A stretch of DNA of 28,864 bases, from contig CAJUBL010000043.1 of NCBI GenBank assembly GCA_910584665.1, positions 1-28,864 of the forward strand, read 5' to 3'. Both the position numbers and the translations under genes were made by a program. The DNA is from an uncultured Muribaculaceae bacterium. Lineage in GTDB: Bacteria; Bacteroidota; Bacteroidia; Bacteroidales; Muribaculaceae. The notes below the pieces were generated by a model. It saw only the letters and a program-made list of their open reading frames with translations. It was not told the DNA's origin and searched no databases. How positions within the stretch are numbered: the first letter of the stretch is position 1; the number at the start of each line of letters is the position of its first letter. Below, one piece after another: positions 8,531 through 15,522 of the stretch.

Positions 8531-8543
8531 AGATGTTACATCT
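8531..8543. promoter_or_regulatory. 13-bp palindrome, possible operator in the bioA leader
   Basis: AGATGT-T-ACATCT is a perfect 6+1+6 inverted repeat. It lies 19 bp upstream of the bioA -7 box, where a -33 element should be, and 34 bp before the divergent PepSY-like gene. A biotin-responsive repressor is an attractive binder, but the site does not look like the longer-spaced BirA operator I know from other bacteria. The factor is unknown. Confidence 0.4.
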
Positions 8544-8576
8544 TAATAAATCTTATAGAATTTAAATGAAATTACT

Positions 8577-9083
8577 ATGAAAAAGACTTTTTTAATTGTT
8601 CTGACTGCCGGTGTGACGCTATGTGGCGGATATAGATCGGAAGCGCGTGATGTGGTGCCTGATGCTCCGGTACAGGTGGGTGGTGTGGGGCCTGTGGTGG
8701 CAGGATCGGTATCTCCGGCACAGTTGCCTTCCAAGGCCCGCAGGCTTATAGATAAGCTTGGTGTCCGTGTAACGGAATGTGAGCGTGAGTATGCTTCGGG
8801 AGAGTATGAGGTTAAACTGGACTCGGGGATCGGAATGGAGTTCAGCAAGGATGGCGATATCATGGAGATAGATGCTCCCGGTTACGGATTATTAGGTTCG
8901 GATTTCATCAGGGAGATGGTGCCTGAACGTCTGTATTCAAATCTCAGGGAGCTTAAACTTGATGGTGCGGTCAATTCGATCGAGTCGAAGCGAGATGGTT
9001 TTAAGGTTGAGTTTTCGGGATCTCTGTATGAGGAGGGTTTTTTCAGTCCCAAAGGCGATCTGATCGCGTTGTCGTATGACTGA
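8577..9083 (+). CDS. Small secreted PepSY-like protein
   Basis: This 168-residue protein has a signal peptide at about 1-23 (MKKTFLIVLTAG), with no good lipobox. The mature part opens with a short proline/glycine-rich linker. It then resembles Bacteroidetes PepSY-like (beta-lactamase-inhibitor-like) proteins: LPSKARRLIDKLG, then YEVKLDSGIGMEFSKDGDIMEIDAPG, followed by a second, weaker helix-plus-strand unit ending FSPKGDLIALSYD. Such proteins are usually periplasmic and of unknown function. The gene is alone, divergent from bioA and convergent with the TPR gene. I saw no exact TAnnTTTG promoter in front of it. Confidence 0.7.
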   Translation: MKKTFLIVLTAGVTLCGGYRSEARDVVPDAPVQVGGVGPVVAGSVSPAQLPSKARRLIDKLGVRVTECEREYASGEYEVKLDSGIGMEFSKDGDIMEIDAPGYGLLGSDFIREMVPERLYSNLRELKLDGAVNSIESKRDGFKVEFSGSLYEEGFFSPKGDLIALSYD

Positions 9084-9157
9084 CCGTGCTGTTTTGCGCT
9101 GATCTTGTGTCTGATCGCATGTTCAGCAACTGTGCATGTCAGCTGGGCTCCCCATCA

Positions 9158-9290
9158 GATACGTTGAACCGTAAATTCTTTCTACGCTTAGCTCCGAAAG
9201 CGTTCTGTGTAGAATATTGAGATGGAACGATGAACGCAAATTACGGAAATTGGTCATCCGGAGTGACCATCGGTTCAGTTTTGTTATCAG
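9158..9290. repeat. Degenerate copy of the dispersed intergenic repeat
   Basis: Within the 349-bp gene-free gap at 9084-9432, this stretch shares the exact 18-mer TCCGAAAGCGTTCTGTGT (9193-9210) with 14217-14234. It also has a GCAAATTACG core and a TCATCCGGA-type segment in the same order as the copy after rarA. A 6-bp hairpin TGGTCA/TGACCA lies at 9251-9269. The inner long palindrome of the other copies is missing, so it looks like a decayed or partial unit. It sits between convergent genes. Confidence 0.6.
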
Positions 9291-9342
9291 GCCTGTTAAG
9301 CATAGACAGATAAGGGAGCAGACAGGGTTTAAGAAAATGAAT

Positions 9343-9399
9343 ATATACAGACAGAAGGCTACCGCAGTCATAAGATGCGGCAGCCTTCTGTCTGTATAT
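9343..9399 (-). terminator. Strong hairpin terminator of the PstS-like/TPR operon
   Basis: Two 24-nt arms (9343-9366 and 9376-9399) flank a 9-nt loop and pair at all positions but one. On the minus-strand RNA that one pair is a G-U wobble, whereas on the plus strand it is an A-C mismatch. This points to the minus-strand transcript as the real user. The hairpin is 33 bp after the TPR stop codon and is followed on that strand by a T-rich stretch (ATTTTCTT). It can also stop plus-strand transcripts from the PepSY-like gene. Confidence 0.85.
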
Positions 9400-9432
9400 T
9401 GTATGGCCGGTGTTTTCTCCGGCGAGTGCGGG

Positions 9433-11043
9433 TTACTTTATGTTGTCGATGAATTCGCGGAGACCTTCTGTATCGGGGTTGAATTCGAGCAGGCGGGTAA
9501 AGTAGGCTTTGGCGGCCTCTTTGTCGCCTGAGATGAGCGCATAGTTGCCCATGCGGTTGAGCATCTGGGTGTATATGCTTTTCTGTGTCTCGGCGTTCTC
9601 GGGCTTCTTGTCCAGAATGTCGACAACGGCTTTGAAGGCGTTGAATGTCTCCTCGTTGTCCTTGCTGTCGTTCCTGAGGTAGATGAGGATGGCTTTGGTC
9701 TGTGCTATGCGGGCGTTGTCGGGCACACGCTCCATGACAACGTCAATGGTCTGCAGGCCTTTCTCGATCATGGGGTTGCGTGTCTCGGGAACGGTGTCGG
9801 ACATAGCGGCGTTCTGGTAGCGGCGTGCCAGCATATAGAGGTCGTTGGTGCTGTAGTCGCCGGCGTCGATGAATTTCTGGTATGCCTCGGCGGCCTCGTG
9901 GTATTTTTTCGCACCTGAATAGGCGGCGCTGAGGTCTTTATAGATGTCGACCTTCTCGGGGGCTACTTCGAGTGCTTTCTGATACTCCAGAATGGCGAGG
10001 CTGTCCTGCTCCAGTTTCTGGAGCACATCGGCATAGGTGGTGTAGTCGTTGGCTACGAAGCCACCCTTGGGGTTGGCGAAGAATATTTTGGCTAATTCAA
10101 GTGCTTCGCTGTTCTTTTCAAGTGCGGCCATGTCAAGGAACTGCATGCGCTGCATGTATATGTTGGCCGGATCCTGTGAGAGGAGTTTGCCTGCAAGGTC
10201 GAAAGATTCCTGATATTTTTTACCGAAGTAGAGGAGACCGACGTAGCGCTGCTCGTCTTTGGGGAAGTGGTTGGGGTTCTGGATGTACTTTCCATACTGG
10301 TCGGCGGCCATGGTGAGCTGATTGTTTTCATAGTATTTTTCGGCGAGTTCGCGCTGGGCGAGAGCTGAGTCGGGGTTCTTCTCGAGGAGTTCCTTCAGCT
10401 TGTTGATAGCAAAGGTCGGGTTGACGTGGAAATAGGTGCGTGCATATTTCACGTATGCCTCGGGGTGGGTGTTGTCGGTGTCGTACATCTGTGCCATGTC
10501 GTATAGAGAGGCGGCTTTACCTACGTCCTCGCCTGCGGCCATGTCTGCTTCGAGTATAAATGGAGCGGGGCTTTTCTTATCGGCTTTTTTTGCATCGGCA
10601 ATAGTTTTGTCTATCTCCTTGGCATAAGCTACAGGATCGGCTGTGAAATATGCGCGGGCGATCTCGGTGATGAGATCGGCGTCTTTTTTGGCCAGTGATT
10701 TGGCTTTCTTGAACTGGGTTTCGGCGGCCGATTTGTTACCCTGCCTGAGAGCGATGGCTCCGAGTCCGACGTAGTTGTATCCGTTCTCGGGGTTGGCGGC
10801 GAGTCCGGCATCGAAGTATTTCTGTGCCTCGGCGATGTTTCCGGCCTGGAGTCTGATCTGTCCCAGATAGTAGTTGGCCACGGCCTTGTCGGTGGAAGGA
10901 TCGCTGATGGTTTTTTCGAGGATTATTGTTGCTTCCTCGGGCTGGTCGGCGCGATAATATTCGACACCGTCATAGTAACCTTGCTGGGCGCTGAGGCTTA
11001 TGGCCGAGCCCAGAACGGCGAGTGAAAGTAGTTTGAATTTCAT
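9433..11043 (-). CDS. Periplasmic tetratricopeptide-repeat protein
   Basis: This 536-residue protein has a signal peptide at about 1-20 (cleavage near LSAQQ). The mature part is built almost wholly of helical TPR units, with recurring patterns such as ANYYLGQIRLQAGNIAEAQKYF, YVGLGAIALRQGN and DIYKDLSAAYSGAKKYHEAAEAY. TPR arrays bind other proteins; no enzymatic motif is visible. It follows the PstS-like lipoprotein gene by 67 bp on the same strand, and its end is closed by the strong hairpin at 9343-9399. From memory, in other Bacteroidales a PstS-like/TPR pair often follows exbB-exbD-tonB genes, which are not in view here. A role in assembly or energising of a TonB-type system is therefore a guess from context. 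Confidence 0.85.
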   Translation of the reverse strand: MKFKLLSLAVLGSAISLSAQQGYYDGVEYYRADQPEEATIILEKTISDPSTDKAVANYYLGQIRLQAGNIAEAQKYFDAGLAANPENGYNYVGLGAIALRQGNKSAAETQFKKAKSLAKKDADLITEIARAYFTADPVAYAKEIDKTIADAKKADKKSPAPFILEADMAAGEDVGKAASLYDMAQMYDTDNTHPEAYVKYARTYFHVNPTFAINKLKELLEKNPDSALAQRELAEKYYENNQLTMAADQYGKYIQNPNHFPKDEQRYVGLLYFGKKYQESFDLAGKLLSQDPANIYMQRMQFLDMAALEKNSEALELAKIFFANPKGGFVANDYTTYADVLQKLEQDSLAILEYQKALEVAPEKVDIYKDLSAAYSGAKKYHEAAEAYQKFIDAGDYSTNDLYMLARRYQNAAMSDTVPETRNPMIEKGLQTIDVVMERVPDNARIAQTKAILIYLRNDSKDNEETFNAFKAVVDILDKKPENAETQKSIYTQMLNRMGNYALISGDKEAAKAYFTRLLEFNPDTEGLREFIDNIK

Positions 11044-11110
11044 GATGGTTTATTGTTATTTTTTCGGTTATTTGAAATTAATCTGCATAGGATTTTCAGT
11101 AAGAACCGGA

Positions 11111-12109
11111 TCAGCTCAGCGTTACGACACGTGGCCGTACGGTGCTGGGCAGTACTCCGGTGGACATTATCACTTTCTGTCCGCGCCATCCTGTGACGAA
11201 GACATAGAAAGCATGGGCCGCGGTACCTGAATAGCCTGTGTTGACCATATACATGGAGCGGTATAGCGGGTACTTGCCGTCGAGTATGTAGGCCTGGTAG
11301 GGCTGGTATGAGTCGAGGCTGTCGTCAAGGCGTACCCTCAGCACCTTTATGTCGTCGCTGAAGCCCATATCGGTCACATCCTCATTGTCGAGCCTTGCCG
11401 CACGTTGCTCGGCCGAAAGGTCGGCTCCGCTCATGTCGGATGATATCCAGCTCACTCCGATGACACCCATAGCGTTTCTGTTGTTCTTAACGGCTTCGAA
11501 GACGGCTTTATTGTCGCCCTGTGCAAAAACATTGCCGGTGAGCTGGCGGCCATCCATCAGGGAGTCCCGCATGAAACGTACGGTGCTCGAGCCCGAGTGG
11601 TCGAAGACTACGCTGATGTCTCCGAGAGGACTGGGCTGCAGGTCTCGCCAGGTTCGGTACCTGCCGTCGAGTATGTCGGTTATCTCGCTGACTGTTATCT
11701 CATTCAGCGGATTATCCTTGTTTACAATCAGAGCTATGGCATCGACGGCGATGCGGGTTGTGTGTGGAGCCCGGCCGGCGTTGCGCAACATTTTTATTTC
11801 GGTGGCTTTGAGTTCACGCGATATGACGGCAGTCGAGGCGCGACCCTTGAGCAGTGAGTCTACGCAGGCGTTCTCGTCAATATACATCGGCAGGACCGTC
11901 ATTCTGGGGTTGATAAACTCGAAGACGTCGATCTCCTGCTGCATGATGTTCTGGAAAGATGCGTCGCAGGCCATGACTGCGATGTTGCTGCTGTTGATGC
12001 CTCGGGATGCCTTGGTGCCGTTTTGCCTGGATCCGTTACCCGACGAGCAGGCGGTCATGGCTGACAGGACCATGACGGCCATGCATAATGTCTTGGAATA
12101 TAAAGTCAT
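11111..12109 (-). CDS. PstS-like phosphate-binding lipoprotein
   Basis: This 332-residue protein has a lipoprotein signal (Cys21 in SAMTACSSG). The rest is a PstS-type periplasmic binding fold with two lobes: an early FQNIMQQEIDVFEF segment, the NKDNPLNEI strand, the ligand loop HSGSSTVRFMRDS and a hinge segment NAMGVIGVSWISSD. In classical PstS these loops bind phosphate. No pstC, pstA or pstB genes are adjacent, so it may not feed a phosphate ABC transporter. It is the middle gene between a 78-aa membrane protein and the TPR protein, an arrangement that in other Bacteroidales accompanies TonB/ExbBD genes as far as I recall. Confidence 0.8.
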   Translation of the reverse strand: MTLYSKTLCMAVMVLSAMTACSSGNGSRQNGTKASRGINSSNIAVMACDASFQNIMQQEIDVFEFINPRMTVLPMYIDENACVDSLLKGRASTAVISRELKATEIKMLRNAGRAPHTTRIAVDAIALIVNKDNPLNEITVSEITDILDGRYRTWRDLQPSPLGDISVVFDHSGSSTVRFMRDSLMDGRQLTGNVFAQGDNKAVFEAVKNNRNAMGVIGVSWISSDMSGADLSAEQRAARLDNEDVTDMGFSDDIKVLRVRLDDSLDSYQPYQAYILDGKYPLYRSMYMVNTGYSGTAAHAFYVFVTGWRGQKVIMSTGVLPSTVRPRVVTLS

Positions 12110-12151
12110 TTTAATTGTTCTGGATATTTTATATAGCGTGAACTTGCGTTT

Positions 12152-12388
12152 TCAGACCGGAGTGCCGATGCCTTTGTACAGGCGGTAGCCACGGTATATT
12201 CCGTACAGGATGAGGATGACGCCGCACACGTAATTCAGCACGGGCCAGGGCTGGGCCATCCTGCCCCATCCGAACAGGTCTATGAAGAACAGTATGCCCA
12301 TCCCTATATAGACCATTATCATGAATATCGCCATAGCGATGAGAGCACCCTTCGGTATCACGCTACGTCTTTTATCATCAGTCTCCAT
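12152..12388 (-). CDS. Small two-TM membrane protein, function unknown
   Basis: This 78-residue protein has a short charged N-terminus (METDDKRRS), a first hydrophobic helix at about 14-36, a polar GWGRMAQPWP turn, and a second helix at about 50-67 that ends YRGYRLYKG. Both ends are probably cytoplasmic. I do not recognise a named family. It is 42 bp upstream of the PstS-like gene on the same strand and appears to be the first gene of that operon, transcribed from the -7 box at 12519-12526 with a leader of roughly 120 nt. That leader contains the 10-bp palindrome TCCGCGCGGA at 12434-12443. Confidence 0.7.
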   Translation of the reverse strand: METDDKRRSVIPKGALIAMAIFMIMVYIGMGILFFIDLFGWGRMAQPWPVLNYVCGVILILYGIYRGYRLYKGIGTPV

Positions 12389-12518
12389 AAATAAATAATT
12401 TTAATCGTTAAGTTAAAATAATGTAGGTCGGTGTCCGCGCGGAGATCCGTTATATAAAATAAACGTCGCGGAATGTATAAAGTTCGGCAGGGAGACACAA
12501 TGCGTCGCTTTCAACCCC

Positions 12519-12526
12519 CAAAGGTA
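12519..12526 (-). promoter_or_regulatory. Bacteroidetes -7 box for the 78-aa/PstS-like/TPR operon
   Basis: On the minus strand this is TACCTTTG, an exact TAnnTTTG match, 130 bp upstream of the start codon of the 78-aa protein. No convincing -33 TTTG is seen at the expected distance. Confidence 0.5.
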
Positions 12527-12600
12527 TGAAATTCTGAAAAGATTTCCTAATCACACTCGGCGAGGGGTATTTTTTTATTGAATTTTATGAATAATGAATA

Positions 12601-12794
12601 GAACTGAATTAAACTTATTACAAAATGTGAAATCCGAAACTGATGCAGACCTTACTTTTAACCTTCAGGTCTGTTTCCGGTCAATTCTTTCTCTTTTCCC
12701 GGTCACGATGGAACCCCATCGCTTCCTCAGAAAGCTCAGAATTGCCTCGAAAACAGCCTCTGAATGTTAATTTGTAATAAGTTTAAATCAGTTC
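12601..12794. repeat. 194-bp element with 24-bp terminal inverted repeats (MITE-like or structured RNA)
   Basis: In the 483-bp gap between the 78-aa gene and rarA, the sequences at 12601-12624 and 12771-12794 are inverted copies of each other with 23 of 24 positions matching (core TTAAACTTATTACAAA, 16 nt perfect). The 146 bp between them have no gene but contain two smaller hairpins: CAGACCT/AGGTCTG at 12646-12673 and CGATGG/CCATCG at 12706-12721. The adjoining bases do not show a clear target duplication. It could be a miniature transposable element or a long-stem non-coding RNA. Its right end lies 24 bp from the rarA -7 box. Confidence 0.7.
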
Positions 12795-12818
12795 ATAGTC
12801 TGAATCATATAATTGTAC

Positions 12819-12826
12819 TAATTTTG
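12819..12826 (+). promoter_or_regulatory. Bacteroidetes -7 box for rarA
   Basis: TAATTTTG is an exact TAnnTTTG match 45 bp upstream of the rarA ATG. The expected -33 site lies just after the right end of the 194-bp inverted-repeat element and shows no clear TTTG. Confidence 0.55.
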
Positions 12827-12871
12827 TGTAAAATGAATTGAAATCAGGTCACAGGAATAATATAGGATAAT

Positions 12872-14149
12872 ATGAGTATACTGGCACCACTGGCCGAGCG
12901 TATGAGGCCCACGACGCTCGATGGTTATATCGGGCAGACACATCTGGTCGGTGACGGGAACATACTCCGGCAGATGATCGACGGGGGTAATGTGTCGTCG
13001 ATAATCCTGTGGGGGCCGCCCGGAGTGGGTAAGACCACACTGGCACGTATCATAGCCCAGTCGTCAAAGAGTCCGTTCTACACGCTGTCGGCGGTCAGCT
13101 CTGGTGTCAGGGAGGTGCGTGAGGTTATCGACAAATGCCGTGCCGACTCTTCGAGTATGTTCTCGACGGGGCGGCCGATACTGTTTATCGACGAGATACA
13201 CCGCTTCAGCAAGTCTCAGCAGGACAGTCTGCTTGGCGCTGTCGAGAGCGGTATCGTCACGCTGATAGGGGCTACGACAGAGAATCCGTCGTTCGAGGTT
13301 ATAAGACCGTTGCTGTCACGTGCCCAGGTATATGTGCTCAAGCCGCTGGAGGCACCCCAGCTACGCGAGCTTCTTGACAGGGCTGTGACGACTGACATAG
13401 TGCTTTCCAGACGCCAGGTGGAGGTCAGGGAGACCGACGCTTTGTTCCGTTTCTCGGGCGGTGATGCCCGCAAGCTGCTCAATATCCTTGATCTGCTGAT
13501 GCAGTCGACGCCTGCCGACAGACCTATTGTCATAGATGACGAGTCGGTCACAAAGCGTCTTCAGCAGAATCCGGCGGCCTATGACAAGAACGGTGAGATG
13601 CATTATGACATTATCTCGGCGTTCATAAAGAGTGTCAGAGGCAGTGATCCGGATGCCGCGGTGTATTGGCTTGCGCGTATGATAGAGGGCGGGGAGGATC
13701 CGGAGTTCATAGCGCGCCGTCTTGTGATACTGGCGTCGGAAGATATCGGTCTGGCCAATCCTAACGCTCTGCTTCTGGCCAACGCCACGTTTGACGTTAT
13801 ATCTAAGATCGGAATGCCGGAGGGACGTATCCCATTGGCTGAGTGTACGATCTATCTGGCGACATCGGCAAAGAGCAATTCTGCATATATGGCTATCAAC
13901 AGTGCGTTGGCAAGGGTTAAGGATACGGGGGATCTTCCCGTGCCGCTACATATAAGGAACGCACCGACATCGCTGATGAAGGAGGTTGGATATGGTGCTG
14001 ATTACAAATATGCTCATGATTATCCGGGGCATTTTGTCCGGCAGCAGTTTCTGCCGGATGCCATTGACGGCACGCGGTTCTGGCAGGCGGCTGACAATCA
14101 GGCTGAGATGGCACTCGCCGAACGTCAGCGCCAACGCTGGGGCCGGTGA
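12872..14149 (+). CDS. rarA: Replication-associated recombination protein A (RarA/MgsA) AAA+ ATPase
   Basis: RarA is a clamp-loader-like AAA+ ATPase that acts at stalled replication forks and on single-strand DNA ends. The 425-residue protein opens with the family signature PLAERMRPTTLDGYIGQ. Walker A GPPGVGKTT is at 48-56 and Walker B ILFIDEIHRF at about 103-112. Sensor 1 LIGATTENPSFEV follows, then a lid domain with SGGDARKLLNILD. The C-terminal half has the RarA tetramerisation domain motifs YDIISAFIKSVRGSDPDAA, RRLVILASEDIGLANP and YKYAHDYPGHFVRQQFLP. Length is normal. It stands alone on the plus strand with its own -7 box, and its 3' end runs into an intergenic repeat. Confidence 0.96.
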   Translation: MSILAPLAERMRPTTLDGYIGQTHLVGDGNILRQMIDGGNVSSIILWGPPGVGKTTLARIIAQSSKSPFYTLSAVSSGVREVREVIDKCRADSSSMFSTGRPILFIDEIHRFSKSQQDSLLGAVESGIVTLIGATTENPSFEVIRPLLSRAQVYVLKPLEAPQLRELLDRAVTTDIVLSRRQVEVRETDALFRFSGGDARKLLNILDLLMQSTPADRPIVIDDESVTKRLQQNPAAYDKNGEMHYDIISAFIKSVRGSDPDAAVYWLARMIEGGEDPEFIARRLVILASEDIGLANPNALLLANATFDVISKIGMPEGRIPLAECTIYLATSAKSNSAYMAINSALARVKDTGDLPVPLHIRNAPTSLMKEVGYGADYKYAHDYPGHFVRQQFLPDAIDGTRFWQAADNQAEMALAERQRQRWGR

Positions 14150-14465
14150 TTTAAAGCGCAGATTAATGTCTGCCATCCGGTGGGGATTTGAAGCGCGGAT
14201 TCTTTTTACACTTCGTTCCGAAAGCGTTCTGTGTTGATAATTAAGGTTGAACGGAAATCGCAGATTAGAAGTTTGCCGTCCGGATGTCAGGTTATTAACC
14301 GCAAATTACGCGAATTACGCAAATTATTTTTTGGGGGAGAGAACGAAATCGAACTTTATCGATCGTCCTTTCCTAATAATTTGCGTAACTTGCGGTTGAA
14401 AATTTCCCTCCGGATGGCTTCATTTAATCTGCGAAATCTGCGCTTTAAACCTGTAGCCGGATGGT
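14150..14465. repeat. Dispersed nested-palindrome intergenic repeat, copy after rarA
   Basis: The 328-bp gap between the convergent rarA and sigma genes is filled by this repeat. The inner left arm at 14297-14327 (begins AACCGCAAATTACGCG) is identical over 31 nt to the arm at 28635-28665. The inner right arm at 14376-14397 is its complement but is one 9-nt unit shorter. Imperfect outer arms carry a CGCAGATTA core near 14258 and its complement TAATCTGCG near 14425. A GCGCAGATTA segment also occurs at 14156. The centre holds a T-run then G-run and GAACGAAATCGAACTTTATC, also seen in the other copy. It may act as a two-way terminator. Confidence 0.85.
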
Positions 14466-14477
14466 CAGTTCTGTGCC

Positions 14478-15029
14478 TTAGAAGATTGTGTACATGTAGC
14501 GAGACAGATTCTTACGTAGATCCTCAAGGGCTCTCGATATGTGATAGTGTACTGTAGCCTGAGATATGTTGAGTTTCCCGGCTATCTCTTTGTAACTCAT
14601 TGAATCACGATGACTCATCGTGAATACTTTGCGACGTTGCGGCGGCATCTGTTCGATTGCTTCGTGCAGGTGTCTGATCAGTTCGTCGCTATTGTCTTCA
14701 TTGTCGGTAGTCTCGGTTTCCTCCTGTCGTCTTGCCATGGCATACAGTTCTACTATACGCCGGTGTTTCAGCATATTGAATATAGAATTCCGTGTCATCC
14801 TGAACAGATAGTCGTTCATGGAGCGTATCTGTGTGAGTGTGTCACGTTGCTCCCAGAGGGAAAGGAATACGTCCTGGACCACATCGTCGGCTTCAACCGA
14901 GTCGCCAAGCAGGTGACGTGCCAGGTTGTGTACGCGTGGCGCGTATTCTGCATATATGTCGGCCAGTATCTGCCGGTCAATTGTTTTATGTGGTTTGTCG
15001 GTTTTCATGCTGTTACAAAGATAATGCAC
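14478..15029 (-). CDS. ECF-type sigma factor, likely regulator of the adjacent SusC/D locus
   Basis: This protein is 183 residues from the first ATG or 176 from a second ATG at 15008 (MKTDKPHK), which may be the true start. Region 2 (about 20-90) includes VEADDVVQDVFLSLWEQ and NDYLFRMTRNSIFNMLKHRR. Region 4 (about 120-178) contains QMPPQRRKVFTMSHRDSMSYKEIAGKLNISQATVHYH-type helix-turn-helix sequence, typical of Bacteroidetes ECF factors paired with FecR. It is divergent from the BACON-FecR-SusC-SusD operon, with a 142-bp AT-rich gap between. The FecR protein of that operon is its likely anti-sigma factor and the SusC-like gene its likely target. Confidence 0.92.
   Translation of the reverse strand: MHYLCNSMKTDKPHKTIDRQILADIYAEYAPRVHNLARHLLGDSVEADDVVQDVFLSLWEQRDTLTQIRSMNDYLFRMTRNSIFNMLKHRRIVELYAMARRQEETETTDNEDNSDELIRHLHEAIEQMPPQRRKVFTMSHRDSMSYKEIAGKLNISQATVHYHISRALEDLRKNLSRYMYTIF
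15016..15023 (-). promoter_or_regulatory. Possible -7 box overlapping the sigma-gene start
   Basis: The minus strand reads TATCTTTG, an exact TAnnTTTG match, located between the two candidate start codons (15029 and 15008). If used, the transcript would begin about at the second ATG, giving an almost leaderless mRNA and ruling out the first ATG. No TTTG-like -33 box is seen, so this may be chance. Confidence 0.35.
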
Positions 15030-15171
15030 TATTATTATGTATATATTAAATTTGTTGTCATTAATATAATTTAATAAATATATTTATATTTTAGTATAAG
15101 CAGACTGTCCGTTTCGGATATATGATTGTCTTCTTAATATATTTTATGCAAAATAAGAATTAATCATTATC

Positions 15172-15522
15172 ATGAAAACAAGACTATCATTATTCTTAAC
15201 GATGATGCTTGCATCCGTAGCAATGGGATGCAGCGACGATGAAGAGGTAAAGGATAACGTTTATCTTTACACTACATCTGCCTCGGTGGATGCAGAGGCG
15301 GGTATGTTGTCTGTAACGATAGCTTCGCAGGGCATCTGGACTGCGACAGCCGGCGAATCATGGGTATCGGTCGATCCTGCTTCCGGCAGTATTACGGGAC
15401 ACACGGCAGTGCATGTATCATATGAGGCCAATACAGATACCGAGCCACGTACGGCTATGGTCGAGTTCAGGGCCGGAGATATCAGGACGCAGTTGACACT
15501 CACTCAAAAAGGTAATAAGTGA
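15172..15522 (+). CDS. Single-domain BACON lipoprotein
   Basis: This 116-residue protein has a lipoprotein signal with Cys20 (ASVAMGC) followed by SDDEE, an acidic tag common in surface-exposed Bacteroidetes lipoproteins. The remainder (about 33-112) is one BACON domain, seen as the pattern GIWTATAGESWVSVDPASGSI-type core and the closing strand AGDIRTQLTLTQKG. BACON domains usually bind glycans, mucin or act as spacers, and normally sit in larger enzymes; alone it is probably a small surface binding protein. Its stop overlaps the FecR start as GTGA, so the two are translationally coupled. It is the first gene of the SusC/D operon. Confidence 0.85.
   Translation: MKTRLSLFLTMMLASVAMGCSDDEEVKDNVYLYTTSASVDAEAGMLSVTIASQGIWTATAGESWVSVDPASGSITGHTAVHVSYEANTDTEPRTAMVEFRAGDIRTQLTLTQKGNK

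Noticed and set aside
12389..12600. Riboswitch in the leader of the 78-aa gene
   Set aside because: The leader has one 10-bp palindrome but I could not find a conserved riboswitch core, and the downstream genes give no ligand hint.
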